Assembly (NCBI GenBank): GCA_021397835.1
Contig: JAJFZO010000087.1
Coordinates: 6,492,501 to 6,556,500 of the forward strand
Direction of reading: 5' to 3'
DNA from: Moringa oleifera
Taxonomy: Eukaryota > Streptophyta > Magnoliopsida > Brassicales > Moringaceae
Length of the DNA stretch: 64,000 nucleotides
Shown: positions 50,024 through 64,000 of the stretch, piece by piece
How the letters are laid out: the number at the start of each line of letters is the position of its first letter
How positions within the stretch are numbered: the stretch's first letter is position 1
The notes under the pieces: model-generated
What the model saw: only the letters and a program-made list of their open reading frames with translations
What the model was told of the DNA's origin: nothing
The model's database searches: none
Made by a program: the position numbers and the translations under genes

Positions 50024-51504
50024 ATGAGAATAAATCCTACTACTTTTGGTCCTAGTGTTTTCACGCTTGAAAAAAAAAATTGGGTTGTACCGCTCAAATC
50101 ATTGGTCCGCTACTAGATGTAGCCTTTCCCCTGGGCAAGATGCCTAATATTTACAACACTTTGGTGGTAAAGGCTGAGATACTGTTGGTCAACAAATTAA
50201 TGTGACTTGTGAAGTACAGCAATTATTAGGAAATAATCGAGTTAGAGCTGTAGCTATGAGTGCTACAGATGGTTTAATGTGAGGAATGGAAGTGATTGAT
50301 GCAGGAGCTCCTCTAAGTGTTCTAGTCAGCAAAGCGACTCTAGGATGAATTTTCAACGAGCTTGGAAAGCCAGTTGATAATTTAGGGCCTGTAGATACTC
50401 GCACAACATCTCCTATTCATAAATCTACATCTACCTTTATACAATTAAATACAAAATTATCTATTTTTGAAACAGGAATTAAAGTAGTAGATCTTTTAGC
50501 CCCTTATCGTAGAGAAAAAATTAGACTATTGGGGGAGCTGGAGTGGTAAAATAGTACTCATTATGGAATTGATCATCAACATTACTAAAGCTCATAGGGG
50601 TGTATCTGTATTTGGCGGAGTGTACTCGTGAAGGAAATGATCTTTACATGGAAATGAAAGAATCTAGAGTCATTAATGAACAAAATCTTGCGAAATCAAA
50701 AGTGGCTCTAGTATATGGTTAGATGAATGAACCATCAGGAGCTCATATGAGAGTTGGTTTGACTGCCTTAACTAGGCAGAATATTTCTGAGATGTTAATG
50801 AACAAGACACACTTCTATTTATCGACAATACCTTCCATTTCGTCCAAGCAAGATCTGAAGTATTCACCTTATTGTGTAAAATGCCTTCCGCTATGGGTTA
50901 TCAACCCACCCTTGGTACTGAAATGGGTTCCTTACAAGAAAGAATTACTTCTACCAAATAAGGGTCCACAACTTCTATTCAAGCAGTTTATGTACCTGTG
51001 GACGATTTGACCGACCTTGCTCCTACTATGAAATTTGCACATTTAGATGCTACTACCATACTATTAAGAGGATTAGCTGCAAAAGGTATCTATCCGACGG
51101 TAGATCCTTTAGACTCAACGTCAACTGTGCTCCAACCTTGGATTGTTGGTGAGGAACATTATGAAACTGTGCAAAGAATTAAGCAAACTTTACAACGTTA
51201 CAAAGAACTTCAAGACATTATATCCATCCTAGGGTTGGATGAATTATCCGAAGAGGATCCCTTAACCATAGCAAGATTGCGAAAAATTAAGCGTTTCTTG
51301 TCACAACCCTTTTTTGTAGCAGAACTATTTACAGATTCTCTAGGGAAATATGTCGGTCTAGCAAAAACTGTTAGAGGGTTTAAATTAATCCTTTCTAGAG
51401 AATTAGATAGTCTTCCTGAACAGGCCTTTTACTTAGTAGGTAACATCGATGAAGCTACTGTGAAGGCTACGAACTTAGAAATAGAGAGCAAATTGAAGAA
51501 ATGA
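50024..51504 (+). pseudogene. atpB: atpB, ATP synthase beta subunit, broken
   Basis: Catalytic beta subunit of CF1. About 1481 bases against 1497. Start [18 protein letters not shown], then [21 protein letters not shown] DNA. The nucleotide-binding P-loop (GGAGVGKT) is shifted and holds a TAA near 50548. The C-terminal third is open (168 codons): [40 protein letters not shown] and [18 protein letters not shown]. The stop overlaps the atpE start (ATGA at 51501), the normal plastid arrangement. Confidence 0.95.
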
Positions 51505-51901
51505 CCTCAAATCTTTGTATATTGACTCCTCATCGAATTATTTTGGATTCAAAAGTAAAAGAAATCATTTTATCTACTAATAGAGGACAAATTGGCGTAT
51601 TACCAAATCACGCGCCTATTGCCACAACTGTAGATATAGGTATTTTGAGAATACGCCTTAATGACCGATGGTTAACGATGGCTTTGATGGGTGGTTTTGC
51701 TAGAGTAGGTAATAATGAAATCACTATTTAGTAAATGATGCAGAGAAGAGTAGTGACATTGATCCACAAGAAGCTTGACAAACTCTTAAAATAACGAAAG
51801 CTAATTTGAGGAAAGTTGAAGGCAAGAGACAAACAATTGAGGCAAATCTAGCTCTTAGACGAGCTCGAACATAAGTCCAGGCTACTAATGCGATTTCGTA
51901 A
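51501..51901 (+). pseudogene. atpE: atpE, ATP synthase epsilon subunit, broken
   Basis: Epsilon subunit of CF1. The first 76 codons are open ([57 protein letters not shown]), then loss of about 2 bases gives TAG TAA at 51729. The helical C-terminal part ([24 protein letters not shown]) is readable in another frame, with one CGA-type to TAA stop and the end NAIS-stop at 51901. Confidence 0.94.
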
Positions 51902-51927
51902 CTAGTTGGTACGCCCAAATAATCAAA

Positions 51928-51958
51928 AAAACTTATGTATAAAATAAACATAAGTTTT
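51928..51958. terminator. atpE 3' hairpin
   Basis: A perfect 11-base inverted repeat (AAAACTTATGT / ACATAAGTTTT) with a 9-base AT loop, 27 bases after the atpE stop. It fits the 3' end of the atpB-atpE transcript. Confidence 0.75.
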
Positions 51959-52142
51959 GTTTATAGATCCATGTAAATTTTTTACCACTTGAATATAATC
52001 AAGCGGAATCAGATTCTGATATAGGAAAAAAAATTAAATTAAAAATAAAAATAGGATAGAAAAGATACAAAATCAATAAAAGAAAAAGAAGTTGGGTAGA
52101 AAAACTTATTAGACATCGTGGTCAATGGTATCTAATAAGTTC

Positions 52143-52215
52143 TACCTACCATTGGATTTGAACCAATGACTCCCACTGCATGAAAGCAATACTCTAACCA
52201 CTGAGTTAAATAGGC
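52143..52215 (-). tRNA. trnM-CAU: trnM-CAU (elongator) relic
   Basis: 73 bases aligned with plastid elongator methionine tRNA. The anticodon CAT is kept (TTTCATGC). The acceptor stem and variable region carry several G-to-A/C-to-T type changes. Confidence 0.92.
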
Positions 52216-52400
52216 CATTTATCATCGTAAAGAGAAACAAAAGGGACACCTATCACATTGATGGATTATAAATCCAATATTACTTATAAGCAATACCAAT
52301 TAAACAAATCAAAGAGATATGATGTTGAATCATGTAATATTCATCTTGACAAGAAATAATCTACATAATATGATAAGATAAAATGTGTATCACAAACATA

Positions 52401-53088
52401 AGGGCTATAGCTCAGTTAGGTAGAGCACCTCGTTTACACGTGCGCCAATGTGTTTCAGAGAAGTCCATCATTCAATCAAACGAATTGGTTGATCTTATCT
52501 TATTGAGAAATCAATGTCTTACTCCATGACTTTTCGGGAACAAGAGAACAATAGCCTGACAAATGGTTCGGTTCGATTTTGGTGCCCTTTTAGGTTGGAG
52601 CCAAATAGAATCCATCATTAATTTGAGATATTGATGCAATCAATACCCAGTCTATTCAATGCTAGGCATAATGAGTATAAGGACCTCAAAAATTCTCTTT
52701 TCATCCTATGACTATGAACCATAAGGTTTATGAGGTTTCATGTTTGAGTTTTTAATCAGGATGACAGAGACTCCATTTAACTTAGGTTGATCTAAGCTAA
52801 AAGCAAACCTACATCAAGATTTCTTTGAAACATTTTGGTAGTGCTCCTGTATTGTATTAGAATTCAAATAATGAATCAGAGCACGTGGAGCCATTTTCTT
52901 TTCTTTCTCTTAAGAAAAAATGTGGTAGACTAACTGATTTTTTGCATTGGGCTCTTTCATTAATTGATATTTATGCAAAAAAAAAAAAAGTACATGTTGG
53001 GTCTTCGAAAGAGTTCGAATGATTTTGATTATTATCAGTTCGATCTCTTTTACCGAGAAGGTCTACAGTTCGAATACGTATAACCCCA
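52401..53088 (+). tRNA. trnV-UAC: trnV-UAC with intron, relic
   Basis: 5' exon 52401-52439 (AGGGCTATAGCTCAGTTAGG... to TTTACAC, undamaged) and 3' exon about 53054-53088 (CGAGAAGGTCTACAGTTCGA, with several changes, TATAACCCCA for TATAGCCCTA). The anticodon TAC is kept. The ~610-base group II intron between begins GTGCGCC. Confidence 0.92.
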
Positions 53089-54377
53089 TCGATACGTATA
53101 TTATTTTAATATTTATTTATAAATTATAAATATAATATTATTTATATTATAAATAAATAATATTATAAATAATATTCAAACACAAAAAATTGTATAGTTT
53201 TTTCCTCATTATTATATTCTTTCTTGTTTGTAACAAGTCCCTTCCCCTTGCTTGGTTTATCGAAATAAAATCATTCCCATAAGCCTGCTCACTGGGGATC
53301 GTTTAGAGCAAAATTCAAAACAAAAGCACATTTCATTTCAGTGGATCCAATCACTATATATCTCTTTCTAATCTCAGATCAACCAAAACAAAGCAATTTT
53401 TCTTGATTAATCGTCCTCTTTTACTGTCTACAATCAAAGAGTTCATGATTATACATGAATTTTCCTCTTTTACTGTCTATAATCAAAGAGTTAATGATAC
53501 TTCTTTTTTTTGTATACCCACCAAATCTTGTTGAATTTGTGGATTCAAAATTATGACATAAATCCGATTAAAGATAAAAACTCAAACCTAACTTAACCCC
53601 AATTGAATCTAATAGTAAGTCACGTGGATCTACGAAGGCCTTATTACATTTGTGGACATGTCAGAGTTTGAAAAATGAAGAGATTTTCATTAAAAAAGTT
53701 TCATAAGCATAACATAAATAACATAATATTTTCTTTTTATAAAATAAATATAAATAATAAAAAATTATTTATTATTTAATAATTTTAAAATTAAAAATTA
53801 AAAATAATTAATATTAAAATAATATTATTAATATAAAAATAATATTATTAATATAATATAATAATAAAATAAATAAATATAAATATAATAATAAAACAAA
53901 ATATGAAAATAGATTGAAAATAGATAATACTATTCAAACTAGAATAAGAAATCGATTTAGAATTTTTAATTTTAATTTAAGATTTTTTAATTTCTAATAC
54001 TCTAATACATAGTAGAAATTAAAAAAAAAAAAAAGAGAATTCTATTTAGTTTAGAATTCTTACAATATTTTATTATTTTTTTAGAAAAATACAAAGCGAG
54101 GTGAAAGCTAGAAAGTTTGATTTGTTTCGTATAAGAGAAATCTATATTTATTTATACTATATTGAACTATATTGAAAAATAAGTATAATGGAAATAAAAA
54201 TAGGATTCCAATCAATAAATCTTAAAACGAGACATGTACCACAGCAAACAAACAAAACTAGACGATTCGATCAAATTAAATTTTTATTTTGACTAAACAG
54301 TTATGTATGACTTAACAATCAATTCCAATTCGAATCGACTAATCCGGTATATTTTCCACATTCATAGGAGTTCGTTT
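53089..54377. other. trnV-ndhC spacer with AT-only tracts
   Basis: A 1.3 kb spacer. It has a 49-base tandem duplication (TCCTCTTTTACTGTCT... at 53414 and 53463) and two almost pure A/T stretches full of palindromes (53095-53185 and 53745-53935). No gene. Confidence 0.7.
53414..53511. repeat. 49-bp tandem duplication
   Basis: Two copies of a unit starting TCCTCTTTTACTGTCTA with AATCAAAGAGTT, at 53414 and 53463, differing at few positions. May be native to the source plastome spacer or arisen after transfer. Confidence 0.75.
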
Positions 54378-54734
54378 ATGTTTCTGCTTTACGAATATGA
54401 TATTTTCTAGTCATTTCTTATAATATCAAGTGCTATTCCTATTTTGGCATTTCTAATTTCTAGAGTTTTAGCTCTAATTAGCAAAGGTCTAGAGAAACTC
54501 TCTAGTTATGAATAAGGTAGAGAACCAATGGGCTTTGTTATAATTTTGAATTCGTTATTACATGTTTGCTCTAGTTTTTGTTGTTTTTAATGTTGAAACA
54601 GTTTTTCTTTATCCATGGGCAATGAGTTTCGATGTATTGGGGGTATCTATTTTTATAGAAGCTTTCATTTTTGTGCTTATCCTAATTATTGGTTCAGTTT
54701 ATGCATGTGAAAAGAAGTATTAGAATGGTCTTAG
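54378..54734 (+). pseudogene. ndhC: ndhC, NDH subunit 3, broken
   Basis: Membrane subunit of the NDH complex. ATGTTTCTGCTTTACGAATA start; early TAG (F-stop-SFLIISS), then [13 protein letters not shown], and at the end [20 protein letters not shown] and [10 protein letters not shown]. Several bases short (357 against 363). The 3' end overlaps ndhK, the normal arrangement. Confidence 0.92.
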
Positions 54735-55490
54735 TTCCTAAATATTTAGACAATAACAATAAAAAGAAAAAAGTTAAAAAAAAAAAGAAACATTAAGAAC
54801 ATTGAGACAATTATGAATTCCATTAAGTTTACCTTAGTTGATTAAACAACCCAAAATTCAGTTATTTCAACTACATTAAACGATCTTTCAAATTGGTCAA
54901 GACTTTCCAGTTTATGGCCGCTTTTTTATGGTACCAGTTGTTGCTTCATTGAATTTGCCTCATTAATGACCTCACGATTTGACTTTGATCGTTATGGATT
55001 GGTACCAAGATCGAGTCCTAGACAGGCGAACCTAATTTTAACAGCTGGCACAGTAATAATGAAAATGGCTCCTTCTTTAGTGAGATTATATGAACAAATG
55101 CCTGAACCAAAGTATGTTATTGCTATGGGAGCATGTACAATTACAGGAAGGATGTTCAATACCGATTCTTATAGTACCATTCGGGGAGTTCATAAGATAA
55201 TTCCTATGGATGTCTATTTCCCAGGCTGTCCACCTAAACCAGAGGCAGTTATAGATGCTATAACAAAACTTCGTAAGAAAATATCTCAAGAAATCTATGA
55301 AGATAGAATTCGATCTCCACAGGGGAATCGATGTTTTACTACCAATCACAAGTTTATTTTTGTATGCAGTACGCATACTGGAAATTATGATCAAGAATTA
55401 CTCTATCAACCATCATTCACTTCAGAGATCCTTACTGAAACATTTTTCAAATACAAAAGTTTAGTATCTTCCCATGAATTAGTGAATTAG
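54724..55490 (+). pseudogene. ndhK: ndhK, NDH subunit K, 5' part broken
   Basis: Carries the N2-type 4Fe-4S cluster next to the quinone site. The N-terminal region (MVLVPKYLDNNNKKKK-like) is shifted. The DNA for [11 protein letters not shown] is intact at about 54930-54960, then two bases are lost. The remaining 174 codons are open: [40 protein letters not shown] and [20 protein letters not shown], ending SSHELVN. All cluster cysteines are still encoded, though in two frames. A 3' overlap with ndhC and a following ndhJ are as usual. Confidence 0.94.
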
Positions 55491-55598
55491 GCAGGATTCC
55501 AAGAAAAAATCGAATTAATCTTCATAAATTAGAGTTCATCATGAATGTGAAATACTTATCTTATACCAAAAAAAAAAAGTGCGAGGGAAATAAAAAAG

Positions 55599-56070
55599 AT
55601 GCAGGGTCCTTTGTTTGTTTGGCTAGACAAACACGGGCTGGCTCATAGATCTTTGGGCTTTAATTACCAAGGAATAGAGACTTTACAAATAAAGCCTGAG
55701 GATTAGCATTCCATTGCTGTAATTTTATATGTATATGGTTACAATTATCTACGTTGCCAATGTGCCTATGATGTGGCACCAGACGGACTCTTAGCCAATG
55801 TGTATCATCTTACAAGAACAGAATATGGTGTAGATCAATCGGAAGAAGTATGCATAAAAGCATTTGCTCTAACGAGTAATCCTAGAATTCCATCTGTTTT
55901 CTAGGTTTAAAAAACTGCGGATTTTATAGGAATCTTATGATATGTTGGGAATCTCTTATGATAATCATCCACGGTTGAAACGTATCTTAATGTCCGAAAG
56001 TTAGATAGGGTGGCCTTTACGTGAGGATCATATCACCCCCAATTTTTATGAAATACAAGATGCTCATTGA
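55599..56070 (+). pseudogene. ndhJ: ndhJ, NDH subunit J, stops
   Basis: 30-kDa-type subunit of the NDH complex. [34 protein letters not shown], then TAG for Trp; [40 protein letters not shown]; a short deletion and stop in the FWVWKS part; DMLGISYDNHPRLKRILMSE, then TAG for Trp, and NFYEIQDAH-stop. 472 bases against about 477. Confidence 0.94.
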
Positions 56071-56721
56071 ATGACAACAAACCAATCTTCACTTCTACAA
56101 CGACAAGGAATATTTGTACATTCTATTCTCTTCTAGATCAAATAGAGTAATTGAAGTCTCATTTGTATTCATATTCTTATGGATAGATTAAGAGATTATC
56201 AAATTTAAAAGATATGTATTTCGCATAAGCCCAGCCAATAGGATGAACTAAAAGAGTTCTGCACCATGAACTTTGTATTGCACACATCACTTAATAGGTT
56301 CTAGATATAAGGTCACATAAGAAGGAATGAATAAATAGAATATGAAAATATAAAAGAAAAATAAATAAATGCAAGGGGATCAGATTTTATTTGTAATGTA
56401 TCTTGAAATGAATCTTAGATATTTTGACCCTTGAGCTGTAGACTTTTTTTTTTTGGGTTTTCAACCAACTAATTTAACCTTTCCAATATGTATGAAATAT
56501 TAACATTCTTGTTGAACAAGAGGAGCCACAAATAAAAAAGAAAAAACGAGGAAGAATAATTGAATTTTGTCTTTTACTACATATACATACTTTATATGCT
56601 ATGCTCTTTACTCATCTAAAAAAAAAAAGTTTATTTTCAGACACTTAGATCGATAAGTATCTATCATGATCGATCCATATCAATTAATTTGTAGAATAAA
56701 GACTCATACAAATTAATCCTA
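56071..56721. other. ndhJ-trnF spacer
   Basis: No gene recognised. AT-rich with A runs. Confidence 0.65.
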
Positions 56722-56794
56722 CGCTAGGAACCAGATTTGAACTAGTGACATGAGGATTTTCAGTCTTATGCTCTACCAACTGAGCTATCTCAAC
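56722..56794 (-). tRNA. trnF-GAA: trnF-GAA relic
   Basis: 73 bases aligned with plastid phenylalanine tRNA; the anticodon GAA is kept (ACTGAAAATCC). Contains the sequence of the widely used trnL-trnF primer f with two G/C-to-A/T changes. Stem mismatches are present. Confidence 0.93.
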
Positions 56795-57156
56795 CATTAC
56801 CGAAGCATTATCCTCATTTTACTAGATGACTTGAGTGTATGTCAATTAAAACAAAAAAAGTATTAAATTGAAAGTCTAGCCTGGGAATTTTTTGATCTTC
56901 AAAAAGAAGACTTGGTAAATTTAAGTATGAATTATATGGATTGTGAATCATTCATGTCGGTATTCCTTGCTCAAGAATGTTCATTTGTACGTCTATCATA
57001 TATAACACAAGACTTGTAATAAGAAAAAAAAATTCTGCTCGGATACGTTTGTAAAAGAGTAGGATGAATAAAAAAGATAATGAATTTTGAATAACTAAAA
57101 AAGAGATAACGTAGTATAAAGATAAATAAATAGGTTGGGTGTCAAATAGAATTTTT

Positions 57157-57732
57157 TGGGGATAGAGGGACTTGAACCCTCACGATTTTTAAAGTCAATG
57201 GATCATCTTACTATAAATTGCATTGTTGTCAGTATTGACATGTAGAATGGGACCCTATCTTTATTCTCATCCAATTAATCAGTTCTTGAAAAGATCTATT
57301 AGACTATGGAGTGAATGATTTGATAAATGAATATTCGATTTTTTTTTCAACTTCGAATTGATTCATAACAATTCTTTTTTTTCATATAAAAAAAATTCAG
57401 ATTCAGATCGGTATTTTTGAGATAGTTTTGCATTACATATACGTATGTATATATAAGTTTATCCTTTCTGGAGTTTTGATAGAAGGATTCCTTTATCAAC
57501 ACAAGGTAGTGAACTCCATTTGTTAAAATGGCTTCCATTGAGTCTCTGCTCCTATCCCTTTTTTTCTCACTTTCTAAACCCTTGTTTGTTCTCGTAAAAC
57601 AAGATTTAGCTCAAGATTGCCCATTTTTCATTCTCGGGTTTCTCTAAATTTGAAAGTTATCACTTAGTTGGTTTCCATACCAAAACTCAATCCAATTAAG
57701 TCTGTAGCATCTACCAATTTCACCATATCCCT
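57157..57732 (-). tRNA. trnL-UAA: trnL-UAA with group I intron, relic
   Basis: 3' exon about 57157-57206 (TGGGGATAGAGGGACTTGAA... with anticodon TAA kept), 5' exon 57698-57732 (complement of GGGATATGG..AATT..TAGATGCTACAGACTT), and the group I intron between them. The 3' exon/intron edge lacks about 5 bases. The 5' exon has four C-to-T or G-to-A changes within the universal c primer site. Confidence 0.93.
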
Positions 57733-61299
<3,567 letters not shown>

Positions 61300-61518
61300 G
61301 ACAGGAGATTCAATGCTTAAAAATAGGAATCAATTTGATTCCATCATACATATTGAAGGAATCGGGTCATACTTAAAAAGTATTCTTTTTTCCTTTCAAC
61401 TCAATCTCATTTTTTCTAGCTCGACTATCCCACCTAGCCGAGCCATCCTCCTTTATGATGCTAAGAAGCCAGGAAAAGCCAACAAAGAAAGAAATCTATT
61501 CATCCAGCATATAGCAAA

Positions 61519-61611
61519 AGGAGAGAGAGGGATTCGAACCCTCGATAGTTCTTTGTTTCGAAGTATACCAATTTTCAAGACTGGAGCCATCAACCACTCG
61601 ACCATCTCTCC
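61519..61611 (-). tRNA. trnS-UGA: trnS-UGA relic
   Basis: 93 bases aligned with plastid serine tRNA, long variable arm included. The anticodon TGA is kept (CTTGAAAA). The variable arm pairing is damaged (TTTCGAAG for the usual TTGAACAAAG area). Confidence 0.93.
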
Positions 61612-61978
61612 GAAAGATAATTTCTATTTTAATTTTTATTCCACCCAATAGAACATGGCCATATAAGTTGATACGATCACTATGTATAAACAGGTATCGA
61701 GTGTGAATCTATAGGCCTATCTATCTGTATATATAGATAAATGAGATGTACAATCCAGCATACCCCTTTGTGAAGTACAAAAAAATAAAAATCACCCTTG
61801 ACTTCGTGTCCAAATAAAAGTGGTAAAAAAGTTGGAATTAAGTCATATAAAATCAATGGATTCATGGTAAAATCCCTTTATCTCTATGCTGCATTTTATT
61901 AATATTAATATTTGATTTTTTAGTCGATGGAGGGTCAAATGGTGTATTCTTTTGTTGGTAGCTTGGAGGATTAGAAAC
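61612..61978. other. trnS-psbZ spacer
   Basis: No gene seen. The psbZ frame is open for nine codons upstream of its ATG. Confidence 0.6.
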
Positions 61979-62167
61979 ATGACTATTGCTTTCCAATTGG
62001 TTGTTTTTGCATTGATTGCTATTTCATCAATCTCACTGATTAGTGTACCCGTTGTATTTGCTTCTCCTGATGGTTGGTCGAGTAACAAAAATGTTGTATT
62101 TTCTGGTATATCATTATGGATTGGATTAATCTTTTTGGTGGATATCCTTAACTCTCTTATCTCTTGA
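61979..62167 (+). CDS. psbZ: psbZ, open frame
   Basis: PsbZ (Ycf9) is a 62-residue two-helix photosystem II subunit. [40 protein letters not shown] and [14 protein letters not shown], complete at normal length. A few substitutions (VDILN for VGILN) are at conserved places. An upstream in-phase open stretch begins at 61952 without ATG. Confidence 0.92.
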   Translation: MTIAFQLVVFALIAISSISLISVPVVFASPDGWSSNKNVVFSGISLWIGLIFLVDILNSLIS

Positions 62168-62550
62168 TTCTATTCGTTCCAGATCAAAAAATGAAATTAC
62201 CCCTCCCATGAATATTTTTGTGTTGTGAGACACATTTAAATTTAATATAAGTGCAAAAAAAAACTGTAAATAAAGAAAACAAAAAAAAAATGTCAAACTT
62301 CTAGAACTTGAATGAAATATAAATGAAATAGTAAATAATTATTATTATTTATTTTTTTAATATAATAAAATTATAGTATAATATTGTACTAATTTGTATT
62401 AATATTAATAATATACTAATTTATATTTAATTGGTATATTATTGGAAATTGGTTTGGTGGTGGAATTTGATGAAATCGTCCTAAAGAGAGTATCTAGTCT
62501 AGTTCTGAACAAATATTGTCCATAAATCCCGTATCAAGAACGAAAAAAAT
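62168..62550. other. psbZ-trnG spacer
   Basis: AT-rich, with an A/T-only stretch at 62330-62440. No gene. Confidence 0.6.
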
Positions 62551-62621
62551 GCGAATATAGTCAAATGGTAAAATTTCTCTTCGCCAAGGAGAAGATGTGG
62601 ATTCGATTCTCGCTATCTGCC
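62551..62621 (+). tRNA. trnG-GCC: trnG-GCC relic
   Basis: 71 bases aligned with plastid glycine tRNA; the anticodon GCC is kept. Several stem positions changed (GCGAATA for GCGGATA, TATCTGC for TATCCGC). Confidence 0.93.
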
Positions 62622-62772
62622 CATGGTAAAGTAATGTAATGTATTTAAAAAGATAAAAGATTCGTTATAGTTGACTGTGATAGTATAGTGGTCTTGTCCT
62701 CCTACCTCAAAAGAAAATTGTTAATTAATGACTAGTTAACAAAGTCAAGCCTAATTTTTTGTCCAAAAACTT

Positions 62773-62853
62773 TTGCGGAGACGGGAGTTAAACCCATGAC
62801 CTTAAGGTTATGAGCCTTGCGAGCTACCGACCTACTCTACCCTATGCCCCGCG
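62773..62853 (-). tRNA. trnfM-CAU: trnfM-CAU relic
   Basis: Plastid initiator methionine tRNA. The anticodon arm AAGGTTATGAGCCTT is intact, with anticodon CAT. There is a 7-base insertion in the acceptor/D side (CTCTACCCTATGCCCCGCG) and two T-arm changes. Confidence 0.9.
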
Positions 62854-63024
62854 ATGAAAAGAAAAAAAAAGCTAGGACTAAACTAATGGACAAAGAAGAA
62901 TTGAATGCGCCCCTGTTCCATATATGTACAAACAAAATAGCCTATTTACACAGAATGGTAAAGGGGCCCCTCTATTCTCAATGATCATAGAAAAAAATAG
63001 AAAAATGAAAGGATATTTTAATCC

Positions 63025-63309
63025 TTACCAGCTTGATCTTGTTATCCCTGGCAACAAACATAAATGAACCATTTCACGAAGTATGTCTCTGGATAGACCA
63101 CAGTCTCGATAGTTAGCTCTCAGTCTTCCAATCGAAGACGTGTAGGTGCACTATTCCACGGTGAGGATTGTAACTTTCCATGAATTTTCGATTTATCACT
63201 CAATGATTGAACTTTGCTTGTTCTTTTTTTGAGGATCGACGAATCAAATGTATTTTTATTCCAATTTTTGCTTCTTCTTCTCCCTATGAATAAAACTTTT
63301 CTTTGCCAT
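63025..63309 (-). pseudogene. rps14: rps14, ribosomal protein S14, broken
   Basis: Plastid 30S protein S14. Start [19 protein letters not shown] at 63309; [20 protein letters not shown] in the middle; then a ~16-18 base loss in the LHRRCFSTGRP region (CTTCG joins TTGGAAGAC), [20 protein letters not shown], and the end QDQAG-like. 285 bases against 303. Confidence 0.92.
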
Positions 63310-63437
63310 AATGCCTCAATTCTTATTATTATTAATGATAATGATACAAATCAGATCCTAGATGTAGAAATATAAGAAGGCATACCTCCTTCTTTATTAA
63401 AAGAAATGATATTATCGTGGTTACAACACATAAAGAA

Positions 63438-64000
<563 letters not shown>

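Noticed and set aside
53095..53185. Possible replication origin in the AT-only palindromic tract
   Set aside because: AT richness and palindromes alone are not evidence; plastid origins are not known in this spacer.

Overview
The window is about 64 kb of decayed chloroplast DNA from a flowering plant. Almost every plastid gene of the regions it covers is recognisable in its usual neighbourhood, but nearly all carry premature stops, frameshifts, deletions or lost start codons. Photosynthesis, NDH and housekeeping genes (ribosomal proteins, rpoA, atpB, tRNAs) are damaged alike, so this cannot be a working plastid genome, including that of a parasitic plant. Introns of ndhA, petB, petD, clpP, trnV-UAC and trnL-UAA are still present, so the transfer was of DNA, not RNA. 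The best reading is a large nuclear plastid insertion (NUPT). The source looks like a eudicot: full-size ycf1, accD and ycf4, two clpP introns, and an infA remnant between rps8 and rpl36. No non-plastid gene was recognised.

Layout. (1) 1-16275: end of an inverted repeat and the whole small single-copy region in order: trnN, 5' ycf1, ndhF(-), rpl32, trnL-UAG, ccsA, ndhD(-), psaC(-), ndhE(-), ndhG(-), ndhI(-), ndhA(-), ndhH(-), rps15(-), 3' ycf1(-). (2) 16277 to about 22600: 'copy A' of the psbJ-psbL-psbF-psbE-petL-petG-trnW-trnP-psaJ-rpl33-rps18-rpl20 block, wedged between ycf1 and rpl16. (3) About 22600-58500: a long, collinear, reversed stretch of the large single-copy region: rpl16 exon 2, rpl14, rps8, infA, rpl36, rps11, rpoA, petD, petB, psbH, psbN, psbT, psbB, clpP, rps12 exon 1, 'copy B' of the rpl20..psbJ block (about 35076-41483, opposite orientation to copy A), petA, cemA, ycf4, psaI, accD, rbcL, atpB, atpE, trnM, trnV, ndhC, ndhK, ndhJ, trnF, trnL-UAA. 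(4) About 58950-64000: psbD, psbC, trnS-UGA, psbZ, trnG-GCC, trnfM, rps14 and the 3' end of psaB, in the normal orientation.

The most informative structure is the 6.3 kb inverted duplication A/B. Both arms share lesions that a working plastome could not carry (the trnP anticodon change UGG to UAG, and a psbE Trp-to-stop), and each arm also has private lesions. The duplication therefore happened after the DNA had already begun to decay. Deletion junctions in ndhD, petB, clpP and rbcL show microhomology or copied filler, as expected of end-joining repair. Many stops are CGA to TGA, CAA to TAA or TGG to TAG, which fits deamination of methylated cytosine. A few short reading frames remain open (petL in both copies, petG A, psaJ B, rpl33 B, rps11, rpl36, rps15, psbT, psbZ), probably because they are short or AT-poor in stop-prone codons rather than through selection.
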